32,861 nucleotides of DNA from Chara braunii (Eukaryota; Streptophyta; Charophyceae; Charales; Characeae): positions 837,381 through 870,241 of the forward strand of contig BFEA01000241.1 in NCBI GenBank assembly GCA_003427395.1. The letters are read 5' to 3'. Numbering within the stretch: the stretch's first letter is position 1; the number at the start of each line of letters is the position of its first letter. This document shows positions 20,279-28,309 of the stretch, in pieces. The translations under genes were made by a program, and so were the position numbers. The notes below the pieces were generated by a model. That model was not told where the DNA came from. It worked only from the letters and a program-made list of their open reading frames with translations, and did no database searches.

Positions 20279-20811
20279 CAACAGAAAAATTCTCACAATA
20301 AATACAAGTTCAAAAAACATTTCATTAAAATAAAATCCTTCATATTTAAAAATTATCATTCCAATATCCATCCAATTCTAAAATTTTAAGTTTTATTTGA
20401 TAAGTTCACGTCTAAAAATGAGTTTTCCCTTCCAATTATATTTATTTGTTGAAAATGGAATGGAAGTCTGGACGAGTTAAAAAAATGTCTTAATTAAACT
20501 TTCATTCTACTACAACAAATACCTTCTAATTTAAATTGGATCAACCTATTTATGATTGAAAATCCTTATATAGAATGACTATCTAATTAAAATATTTCCT
20601 GAACTCATCCAGACTTTCATTCCATCTCTAGCATACAGTCCAAATCAGAAGGGATACCTTATTCTTGGAAGGAAAATTTTCAAGTGAGACTCAAAGTTTT
20701 AAAAGTGGAATGTCATTTTTAAAGATGGAATGAAAATTTAAAATTTAGAATGGAAATTTACTATAGAATTATTATTTAACTCTATGATTTTTATTTTTAT
20801 TTTTACTGCTA
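20279..20811 (+). mobile_element. Foldback MITE, copy A
   Basis: A ~520-530 bp AT-rich element shared with 26831-27350 and, inverted, 30473-30989. It starts CAACAGAAAAATTC; the right end is degenerate. It is internally an inverted repeat: 'ggaatggaagtctggacgag' around 20455-20475 is mirrored by 'catccagactttcattcc' near 20610. No protein is encoded. 20812-21190 holds nothing else that I recognise. Confidence 0.8.
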
Positions 20812-21212
20812 TCATTTATACTTTTATAACTACTCAACACACAAACTCTTCTCTCTAACTCCTAACCTACTAATCCACCACTAAGACTAACACTACCATT
20901 ACACTCACCCGGTCCAGAAACCTCTGACCATTTTCTCCTCGGACCCGTTTTCATTCAGGAACGGGCAAGAATTGTATTTCCGCTCTCTCTTTCCACCTCA
21001 CCTTCTTATTCATTGCTCTCGTAGCTGCCAGCTTTGTTTTACAACGCACAGTCATACAGTTGTACGCTAACTGCCTTGCAACTCCAACTATCCTGCGGGA
21101 AGCCTAAGAGGGAATTTGCCACTTGACGACTCGATGAGCTTCTCCTCCTATACCCAAATCCGGCGAACGGATTGCGCGCCAGTATAGCTGCATACCCCGA
21201 CCAACGTTGTCG

Positions 21213-21242
21213 GAGCAGAAACCCTCACAAGGGTATCTGCTC
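21213..21242. repeat. Stem-loop, 13 bp
   Basis: gagcagaaaccct (21213-21225), loop caca, agggtatctgctc (21230-21242), one mismatch. It is the first of the dense stem-loop series that continues to about 23510. Confidence 0.7.
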
Positions 21243-21599
21243 GGGTTTTTCAATGTTGGACGTTGTCCGACTTTTTTTTGTTAAATTAAAGAACTTGATG
21301 AGATTTACGTCTGCTAAAAGTTTATTAAGACCAATCCTAAGACTGAGAGACTTAAATTTTTGCTTAAGCCCAAACGTCTGCGACATGCTATAGCGGCAGT
21401 GCGGTCGGTCACCAACCGCGTCTGGCGAGGACGGAGGGGCTTACGGGCGTTGGAATACTAAGTCTAACTCCTATCCTACTTAAAATAATGACAGTCGCGC
21501 GATTCGGAGCCTGAGTAGGTCAAAGGAGTGGCTTATCGGGCCCACCGGGCTAAGCCCCGACCGGTTAGATAGCGGGGCGACGACCGTTTGCCAAGGTGA

Positions 21600-21790
21600 G
21601 GTTGTTTGGGGCTGCCCACTCCCAAGGCTGGGTGACCTACTGGGCAGCAGCTCTTCAAATAAAAGAGTTGCGAGTCTAGTTTCCGTGAATAGGAGCTAGC
21701 CCAATAGGTTACAGCATCAAGCTATCACCCAGCAGACGCTGGGATTGAACCTGAAGACACCCTACTGGGTTGGCTCCTTTTGGAGCAGCC
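21600..21790. other. tRNA-like / SINE-like segment
   Basis: A box A-like tgacctactggg at 21643-21654 is followed by 'gttgcgagtct' (about 21667-21677), resembling a mutated tRNA-type promoter. On the minus strand, GGTTCAATCCC (about 21742-21752) is a full box B match. The two halves partly mirror each other ('ctactgggcag'; 'ctattgggctagctcc' on the minus strand). It may be a rearranged tRNA-derived SINE. I could not fold a complete tRNA. Confidence 0.35.
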
Positions 21791-21815
21791 TGCTGACAGG
21801 ACAGTAGGCGTGATC

Positions 21816-21855
21816 AATTTTGACCGTGAGATCTTCAGATCTCGCGGCCAAAATT
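21816..21855. repeat. Stem-loop, 19 bp
   Basis: aattttgaccgtgagatct (21816-21834), loop tc, agatctcgcggccaaaatt (21837-21855), with two G.U-type mismatches. It lies directly upstream of the U6-like sequence, and its right arm shares 'atctcgcgg' with the hairpin at 23051-23073. Confidence 0.8.
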
Positions 21856-21862
21856 AGCCCTG

Positions 21863-21927
21863 CAAAGATCAGCATGGCCCTGCGCAAGGATGACACACAT
21901 AAATCGGAAAATGGGCCAAATAAATTT
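21863..21927 (+). pseudogene. U6: U6 snRNA 3'-half fragment
   Basis: The sequence 'agatcagcatggccc-tgcgcaagg' followed by 'atgacacacataaatcgg' and 'aaaatgggccaaat' follows the 3' half of U6: the AGC triad, the internal stem-loop and the plant-type 3' end. It lacks one C in the CCCC run and has several substitutions. The 5' half, including ACAGAGA, is missing or unrecognisable (21849-21862 matches only weakly). No upstream sequence element or TATA at U6 spacing is seen, so this is a pseudogene or a fragment built into a larger element. A small hairpin, gatccc/gggatc, follows at 21932-21947. Confidence 0.75.
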
Positions 21928-22028
21928 CGTCGATCCCTTACGGGATCAAACTCCGGTCGGGGTATTGGCAAGGGCTGGTGCATATGTACCAGCTGGGAAA
22001 AGGTCGTTTGCCTAAGCCAACGATTACG

Positions 22029-22074
22029 AAAATAAAATAAAATAGTAATAAAATAAAAATAAAAATAAAATCCT
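22029..22074 (+). repeat. (AAAAT)n-rich tract
   Basis: An A-rich simple repeat of 'aaaat' and 'aaaataaaat' units. It could be the tail of a retroposed element covering the tRNA-like and U6-like segments, or an independent microsatellite. Confidence 0.7.
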
Positions 22075-22112
22075 ATGAGCTGAAGGCGCCAGATGGTGAT
22101 GAGCGAAGTGGT

Positions 22113-22163
22113 TGGGGACTTATAGTCCCCAGAGATGACAACAGGCGCCCGTTGAAAACGGGC
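22113..22163. repeat. Two stem-loops next to the assembly gap
   Basis: tggggact (22113-22120) / agtcccca (22124-22131) with a 3-base loop, and gcccgtt (22147-22153) / aacgggc (22157-22163) with a 3-base loop. Confidence 0.7.
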
Positions 22164-22172
22164 AGCCGTTTT

Positions 22173-22861
22173 NNNNNNNNNNNNNNNNNNNNNNNNNNNN
22201 NNNNNNNNNNNNNNNNNNNNNNNNNNNNNNNNNNNNNNNNNNNNNNNNNNNNNNNNNNNNNNNNNNNNNNNNNNNNNNNNNNNNNNNNNNNNNNNNNNNN
22301 NNNNNNNNNNNNNNNNNNNNNNNNNNNNNNNNNNNNNNNNNNNNNNNNNNNNNNNNNNNNNNNNNNNNNNNNNNNNNNNNNNNNNNNNNNNNNNNNNNNN
22401 NNNNNNNNNNNNNNNNNNNNNNNNNNNNNNNNNNNNNNNNNNNNNNNNNNNNNNNNNNNNNNNNNNNNNNNNNNNNNNNNNNNNNNNNNNNNNNNNNNNN
22501 NNNNNNNNNNNNNNNNNNNNNNNNNNNNNNNNNNNNNNNNNNNNNNNNNNNNNNNNNNNNNNNNNNNNNNNNNNNNNNNNNNNNNNNNNNNNNNNNNNNN
22601 NNNNNNNNNNNNNNNNNNNNNNNNNNNNNNNNNNNNNNNNNNNNNNNNNNNNNNNNNNNNNNNNNNNNNNNNNNNNNNNNNNNNNNNNNNNNNNNNNNNN
22701 NNNNNNNNNNNNNNNNNNNNNNNNNNNNNNNNNNNNNNNNNNNNNNNNNNNNNNNNNNNNNNNNNNNNNNNNNNNNNNNNNNNNNNNNNNNNNNNNNNNN
22801 NNNNNNNNNNNNNNNNNNNNNNNNNNNNNNNNNNNNNNNNNNNNNNNNNNNNNNNNNNNNN
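22173..22861. other. Assembly gap (689 N)
   Basis: Unresolved bases. The flanks on both sides are hairpin-rich, which may explain the failed assembly. Open frames that cross the gap are meaningless. Confidence 0.99.
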
Positions 22862-22949
22862 TTTTTCAGTTTGTTTTCTTTTTTTTTTTCTCTCATTCGT
22901 TCCCCTCCCCTCGTGGCCGTTGAGGGCCAAAGGAAAAACGGGGAGGGCA

Positions 22950-23509
22950 ACGAGGCAACTGCCTCGTGAAAACAAAAGGAAGAACAACTTTTTCAGACTG
23001 TGTGGGAGCAAACTTGGCTCCCCACTAAAGGAAGCTACGAATATTCGTTGCCGCGAGATCTAGAATCTCGCGGCTCCCGATGCGCGAGTGGGAATGGAAC
23101 GTGGAGAGATGGGAGGGGGAGGTCCTACCTCTCCCAACCTGGCAACTGCCCTCCTCGTTTTCAAGGGAGGGCAGAGAGAAACGTAGAGAAGGGAGAGAAA
23201 GGAACAGTCACGGCCGCGAACGTGGCAGCAGCCGTGCACACAAGTTCAAGCAATATTGGCCTGAATACAGTCATTCAAGCCAGAGCAGTGAACTGGAGGG
23301 TTAGTGAGGGGAACATGGTTGGAAACAACCATTTTCCCGCTAAACATGCACTCAATGTGGGGCTGAGTGCAGGGAAAAGGGAGAAAAAGAAGGGGGGCAG
23401 TTGAGTACAACTGTCACCCTAAGTGTGTAGTTGAGGTGATCCGTTGATCTGGTTCAGATCAACGGACCCAGGCAAGTGACGAATTTTGCCTGGGGGCAGC
23501 TGAGGCTGC
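22950..23509. repeat. Series of ten stem-loops
   Basis: Arms that I checked base by base: 22950-22956/22961-22967 (7 bp); 23002-23009/23017-23025 (8 bp with a bulge); 23051-23059/23065-23073 (9 bp); 23115-23123/23127-23135 (9 bp with a G.U); 23146-23154/23166-23174 (9 bp); 23315-23321/23326-23332 (7 bp, GAAA loop); a two-tier hairpin 23332-23338 with 23372-23378 and 23347-23354 with 23364-23371; 23440-23451/23455-23466 (12 bp perfect); 23467-23475/23486-23494 (9 bp); 23496-23500/23505-23509 (5 bp). The stems differ in sequence, so this is not a simple repeat. Confidence 0.75.
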
Positions 23510-23782
23510 TGTTGCCCTCCTCAGCCACTACAAAAGAGGCAGTTGTCCCCCAGTTGCCTCACACTTGCCTCCAGATGCCAGTGTGTGACAACACACTTGC
23601 CTCATTGCTGTAGTGTTGTAAAGGAGGCAGGAGTGTTGCCGGCGGAGCTGGAGGACAGCAAAGGAGCGTCTGACAAGGAGGAGGGCAGTCATAGCCAAGG
23701 CAGGGAGCACTCTGCTCCCCTCCCTTTTGGTCGGCGCTGGTCCAACGGGACGGAGCCAAGGACGTTGCGTGACTATGGCGGC

Positions 23783-24082
23783 AGCCCTGGTTTCAACGGC
23801 AGTGGTGCGGAAGCGCTGCCAAATTTTTGCGGCAGCAGCTCTGGCTTTAACGGCGGTGGTGCGGAAGCGCTGCTAAATTTTTGCAGCGGCAACCCTAGTT
23901 TTAACGGCTGTGGTGTGGAAGCGCTGCTGAATTTTTGCGGCGGCAGCCCTGGTTTTAACGGCGGTGGTGCGGAAGCGCTGCCGAATTTTTGTGGCGGCGG
24001 CTTTGGTTTTAACAGCGGTAGTGCGGAAGCTCTGCCGGATTTTTGCGGCGGTGGTGCGGAAGCGCTGCCGGATTTTTGCAGC
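23783..24082. repeat. 54 bp GC-rich minisatellite
   Basis: Units start at 23783, 23837, 23891, 23945 and 23999, plus a partial unit at 24047-24082. Each has the core 'ggtgcggaagcgctgccg' and 'aatttttgcggcggc'. Because 54 is a multiple of three, several frames stay open on both strands. In the plus frame (open 23543-24196) the unit reads as 18 residues around GAEALPNFC. That frame has no ATG before the array, so a protein is not supported, though a coding origin cannot be excluded. Confidence 0.85.
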
Positions 24083-24358
24083 AACGACAATGGAATTGCG
24101 ACACGACGGTGGGATGTGCGGTGTGGCAGTGGAGGTTTCTTTTACGACATGGAATGGGTTTTGTTGTCGTGGCGCGGCGTCTGCTTTTCTTGGTGAAGGA
24201 CTGCTACCATTGGTGTGCACGGCAGCAGCAGTGTGACATGGTGGCCGTTGACGGTATGCGACGGTACGAAATCTGAGCGCGACGGGCGGGTTTATTTTTT
24301 ATGCGGCATATGCGATAAATGTCACGATTTTGTAGTTGGGATTACCCAACACTTGTGG

Positions 24359-24412
24359 CAGTGGGACTGGACTACTTGGAACTGCCTGGGTACAGTTGGG
24401 ACTGACGTGGGA
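24359..24412. repeat. 10 bp periodic array 1
   Basis: From about 24368: ggactacttg, gaactgcctg, ggtacagttg, ggactgacgt, then ggga. The consensus is close to GGACTRCYTG. Confidence 0.6.
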
Positions 24413-24540
24413 CGAGGGCGGTCATTTACGGCAGTCTCGACGCATGCGGTTTTGAGATTCGGCACCGGTTTTATCTTTTTGAGAAGTGTGGCGGAAACGG
24501 TTTTCGACTAATAGTCATTGGACGAAGTGTTTGACAACAT

Positions 24541-24590
24541 GGAACCACCTGGAACCGCGTGGGACCATCTAGGACCGCTTGGGACCAGTT
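24541..24590. repeat. 10 bp periodic array 2
   Basis: Five consecutive decamers: ggaaccacct, ggaaccgcgt, gggaccatct, aggaccgctt, gggaccagtt. The consensus resembles array 1. It ends at the left edge of the 628 bp duplication. Confidence 0.7.
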
Positions 24591-25212
24591 GTGGTACGAG
24601 ACTGAGTGTTTTTCTGGGACGCATGCGACTCGTCGACTTCACTCTTGGGTTACCGCGGGTGAGGCATGCGAGTGAGAGGTGGTTTGGTCAGGATTTTCTT
24701 TGAGACTACAGCTTTTGGCAACACACACGGCTTGTTGGTTGTTTTTTTTTAGTGAGCCAGAGCGCTTCTTCGGCACCACTTCACTCAAGGTCAGTAGACG
24801 ACCCAGACTGCCTTCACATCTGTGTGCACCCACACATTGCTTGACCCTTTTTGCTTTCAAGTTGAATGTTCAGGAGAAAAGGTTGAGTGGGGTTGTGGGT
24901 GTCGTGCATGACTGAACAGGTGGGTCTGACATGAGTAGTGGGACTTTGTTTGTCTAATTGTGTTGTCTGCGTGATGTGCAAGTGAGTAAAAAGACTATGT
25001 ATGAAAATGGGACAAAATGTTATATTGACAAAATGACGAAGAGTTTTGCCTCCTTTCCTTTTTTTCTTTCGTCAGTGAGTTGGGTGAACTTGCTTGCTAT
25101 TTTTAAAGGATAATCGATGGGTGTCGTGAAAAAAAGAATTATGAAAACAGAAAGAGAATCAAAGCATAATGAATTTAACTCTTCCCAAGGAAACCCGTTC
25201 TATGCCAAACGA
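24585..25212. repeat. Tandem duplication, copy 1 (628 bp)
   Basis: It begins 'ccagttgtggtac' and ends 'ctatgccaaacga'. It matches copy 2 along its whole length with scattered substitutions. Short frames inside (about 73-78 codons on both strands) are present in both copies but have no recognised product. Confidence 0.9.
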
Positions 25213-25841
25213 CCAATTGTGGTACCAGACTGAGTGTTTTTCTGGGACGCATGCGGCTCGTCAACTTCACTCTTGGGTTACCACATGTGAGGCGTGCGAG
25301 TAAGAGGTGGTTTGGTCAGGATTTTCTTTGAGACTACAGCTTTCGGCAGCACACACGGCTTGTTGGTTGGTTTCCTTGAGTGAGTCAGAGCGCTTCTTCG
25401 GCACCACTTTACTCAAGGTCAGTAGACGACTCAAACTGCCTTCACATCTGTGTGCACCCACACATTGCTTGACCCTTTTTGCTTTCAAGTTGAATGTTCA
25501 GGAGAAAAGATTGAGTGGGGTTGTGGGCGTCGTGCATGACTGAACAGGTGGGTCTGACATGAGTAGTGAGACTTTGTTTGTCTAATTGTGTTGTCTGCGT
25601 GATGTGCAGGTGAGTAAAAAAACTATGTATGAAAAAGGGACAAAATACTATTTGACAAAATGACGAAGAGTTTTGTCTCCTTACCTTTTTTCCTTTCGTC
25701 AGTGAGTTGGGTGAACTTGCTTGCTATTTTTAAAGGATAATCGATGGGTGCCGTGAGAAAATGAATTTTGAAAACAGAAATAGAATCAAAGCATAATGAA
25801 TTTAACTTTTCCCAAGGAAACCCGTTCTATGCCAAACGACC
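25213..25841. repeat. Tandem duplication, copy 2 (~628 bp)
   Basis: It begins 'ccaattgtggtac' and ends 'ctatgccaaacga'. The junction word 'gacca' also occurs at the left edge of copy 1, which would allow duplication through short homology. 25842-26580 after it has no feature that I can support. Confidence 0.9.
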
Positions 25842-26579
25842 CTTTTATTTGCGCCTGTCCAAATGATTTTTATTTTCTTTATCCCTTTTGATTTCTCTTC
25901 GTTTAAGTTACCCTGAACTTGGGAGAAATGAGAGCAACTGAAAGTTACTCGCAGTGGACACATCCTCTCTTTCAAGGAAGCATCTGGGGCGGGGGTTCGT
26001 TGCTTTAGGAGCCGACCCTGTTATCGACCCAGAGTGGACCGTTCTACGGGGGGGTACTTTGCCGATTCGGTGGAGACGGCCCAACTTCTGAGATCCGAGT
26101 TTTGTGCTCGGACAAGGAGGAGTACCTCAGACCACTTCCTAGAGGGAGAGGCATGCAACACTTCAAGCAATGTACCTGATCAAGAATCGTCCGCAAATAG
26201 CGTTTCATCCAAGAAGATTAAAAATTTGTGGAAGCGAGGATGTGTTTGTTTAATCTTAAATCGGCGGTAGGATGGAACGAATAATCTTTGGTAGCATGTC
26301 TCATCAAGTCAAAACCAAGACAGTTGACTACCGTATCGGGTGCATCTATGCGATTGGCAGAAGCCGACTCCTCGTTGGCGGATATATGATTTTTGCAGAG
26401 TTCGCTCAGGATGGTCGGGTTTTGTTTTGATATTGAGATATTGGATGTATTGCATGATCATTCAAATTATTTCGTTTGTTATTTATGATTGAATGTACTT
26501 TTTTATCGATTGCAGCCAATTCCTTAAATATATGTGGGTGTTATAATTTTCTTTTTAGTTATATATTAAAGGGAGTAGG

Positions 26580-26830
26580 ATACTGTGGGTTTCACGCTTA
26601 GTTGAGACCGTTCTAGTCGACCGGCGTACGCTTTGTTCTTAGGAGATCAGGGCCCTAAGGAACGAACGATGCTTGGGTCCACTCGGCGTTAACCAAACGT
26701 ATCTATACTACATCGAATGAGCAAACGCCCTCGGCCGACCCACCTCTGCAATCGCAACTAAAAACTTTTGCACTTGGGTCGGTAGCTCGGTAGGGATACG
26801 CCCCTAAGGGTGGTGGGAACCCCTTAGGGA
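26580..26830 (+). mobile_element. LTR-leader-like region, copy 2 (left part)
   Basis: Aligns with 19240-19500; shared words include 'cctctgcaat-gcaa' and 'ggatacgccc'. A MITE copy follows immediately, and the similarity resumes after it. Confidence 0.4.
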
Positions 26831-27350
26831 CATAAAAATTCCCATGAGAAATGAAAGTTGAAAAAACATTCCATAAAAAAAAAATCCTTCATATTTATAA
26901 ATTATCATTCCAATGTTTGTCCAATTCTACAATTTTCAATTCAATTTGATAAGTTTCCGTCTAAATATGAGCTTTCCCTTCCAACTCCATCTATTTGTTC
27001 AAGATGGAATGAAAGTCTGGACGAGTTTATGAAATGTTTTAATTAGACTTTCATTCTACTACAACAAATATCGTCTAATTTAGATTGGATTAACCTATTT
27101 ATGACTGAAAATCCTTACTTAGAATCACAGTCAAATTAAAATATTTCATAAACTCATCCAGACGTTCATTCCATTTATAGCATGCAGTTCAAATAAGAAG
27201 GGATACCCCATTATTGGAAGGAAAGTTTTCAAGTAGGACGGTAAATTTTTAAAATTGGAATGACATTTTTTAAGATAAAATGAAAATTTGAAATTTAGAA
27301 TGTAATTTTACTATAGAATGATTATTTAATTCTGGGAAATTTTTCTGTTG
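26831..27350 (+). mobile_element. Foldback MITE, copy B
   Basis: Starts cataaaaattccc and ends aaatttttctgttg, mutually inverted termini. The internal arms are very similar: 'atggaatgaaagtctggacg' near 27003-27022 mirrors 'catccagacgttcattccat' at 27155-27174. It is inserted where copies 1 and 2 of the leader-like region would otherwise be continuous. Confidence 0.85.
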
Positions 27351-27740
27351 GCCCCGCGTATCCTGTCGTAGGGGACCGTAGGATGTACAATTGGCGCACC
27401 CAGCTAAAGCGGCGACGGAACGACGCTACCGCGACCGTCTCGACAGTTCGCGGGATTATTTTTGCGTCGTTCCCAAGTTGTCTCTTGATTTTGTTTCCTT
27501 TAAACTCCTGCGTGACGTGGCCGGAAGGACTTCCGCCTCTTCACGTTTGCAGAAAAGGCGGGGGTCGGTGCACTCGACAACGATTTTCCCTAGCCTTGCT
27601 CTGCCCAGGCATGGTTCGGGTCGCACTGCTGTACCTTTTCAGATGGGACAAGACTCTGGTCGTCTGGAGCAATGGTGATTTGATACTTTTGTTGGTCACA
27701 CAACGCCATGCACAAATTATGCAAGATCTCTCATGAACGA
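27351..27740 (+). mobile_element. LTR-leader-like region, copy 2 (right part)
   Basis: Similarity to 19505-19700 resumes ('gtcgtagggg', 'ggcgcac', 'gcgtgacgtggccgg', 'atgggaca'). The stretch 'acaattggcgca' at about 27388-27399 recalls the primer-binding neighbourhood of plant Ty3-type elements, but I cannot assign a tRNA. Frames of 95-117 codons cover it without a recognised domain. Confidence 0.35.
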
Positions 27741-27904
27741 ATATTCACCAATTTTCAAAGACAATGAACATTTGCGGTCACCTCGAGAGATGACTGCAAA
27801 TTCTCTTGCACCGCCTCGGCTATGTAGGTCGTTGACAAATGAACACACAAATATTATATTTAGGACTTCGACAAATCTGTGTAAACGGTCCTATACCTCA
27901 CGGG

Positions 27905-28055
27905 CCCCAACGGGCATGCTCACTCTCAAACCTCTCACATCAGATCGTGGTTGGCGGACGGTGCGTCCGCACAGGGTCCCCGCCACTCAGGTTTCTTCCG
28001 CCTTCAAATTGTGTCTCAGTCACCCACCGGCTCGCATGCGCGTTGTTCCACGACG
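27905..28055 (+). repeat. Dispersed repeat, copy 3
   Basis: Best-preserved of the three copies (see 3070-3135 and 3975-4140, inverted). It includes 'aacgggcatgctcac', 'cagatcgtggttggcgga' and 'gtcacccac'. Confidence 0.45.
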
Positions 28056-28244
28056 AGCGGAATAGAGGAATTTCCCCATCATTTAGGACGCGCAAGAGTT
28101 ATATTAATATTCCCTGCATTGCTCCAATATTTACTGAATGTCCCGAAGAACTGGCCCCAGGACTTCGACCCAGCGATGTCATTGTGGGACCGGCCAACCC
28201 GAAGTAATTCAGAAATATTTGGTTTTTACTCATCAATTTGCATC

Positions 28245-28306
28245 ATCTAGAATTGAACACAAATCAGTATTTCAACAGTAAGTAGGTGTACCCACTAAGC
28301 TACGCT
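28245..28306 (-). pseudogene. tRNA-like / SINE-head relic
   Basis: On the minus strand, TAGCTTAGTGGG (28302-28291) is a near-perfect box A, and GTTCAATTCT (28258-28249) is a box B-like site with tRNA-type spacing. No A-tail follows. It is probably a truncated SINE head or a tRNA pseudogene. The anticodon arm cannot be folded reliably. Confidence 0.4.
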
Positions 28307-28309
28307 TTT

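Noticed and set aside
21213-21252. GC-rich hairpin followed by a T run, resembling a bacterial terminator
   Set aside because: The window is eukaryotic nuclear DNA; the likeness is incidental to the stem-loop series.
22073-23063. Open frames of about 270-310 codons on both strands
   Set aside because: They are mostly N; the real coding part on either side is too short to judge.
23543-24196. 217-codon plus-strand frame through the minisatellite
   Set aside because: No ATG before the repeats, low complexity, and other frames are open as well; kept only as a note on the repeat.
27383-28250. Overlapping frames of 95-122 codons
   Set aside because: Three frames overlap with no known motif and cover sequence alignable to the decayed leader-like repeat and a dispersed repeat.
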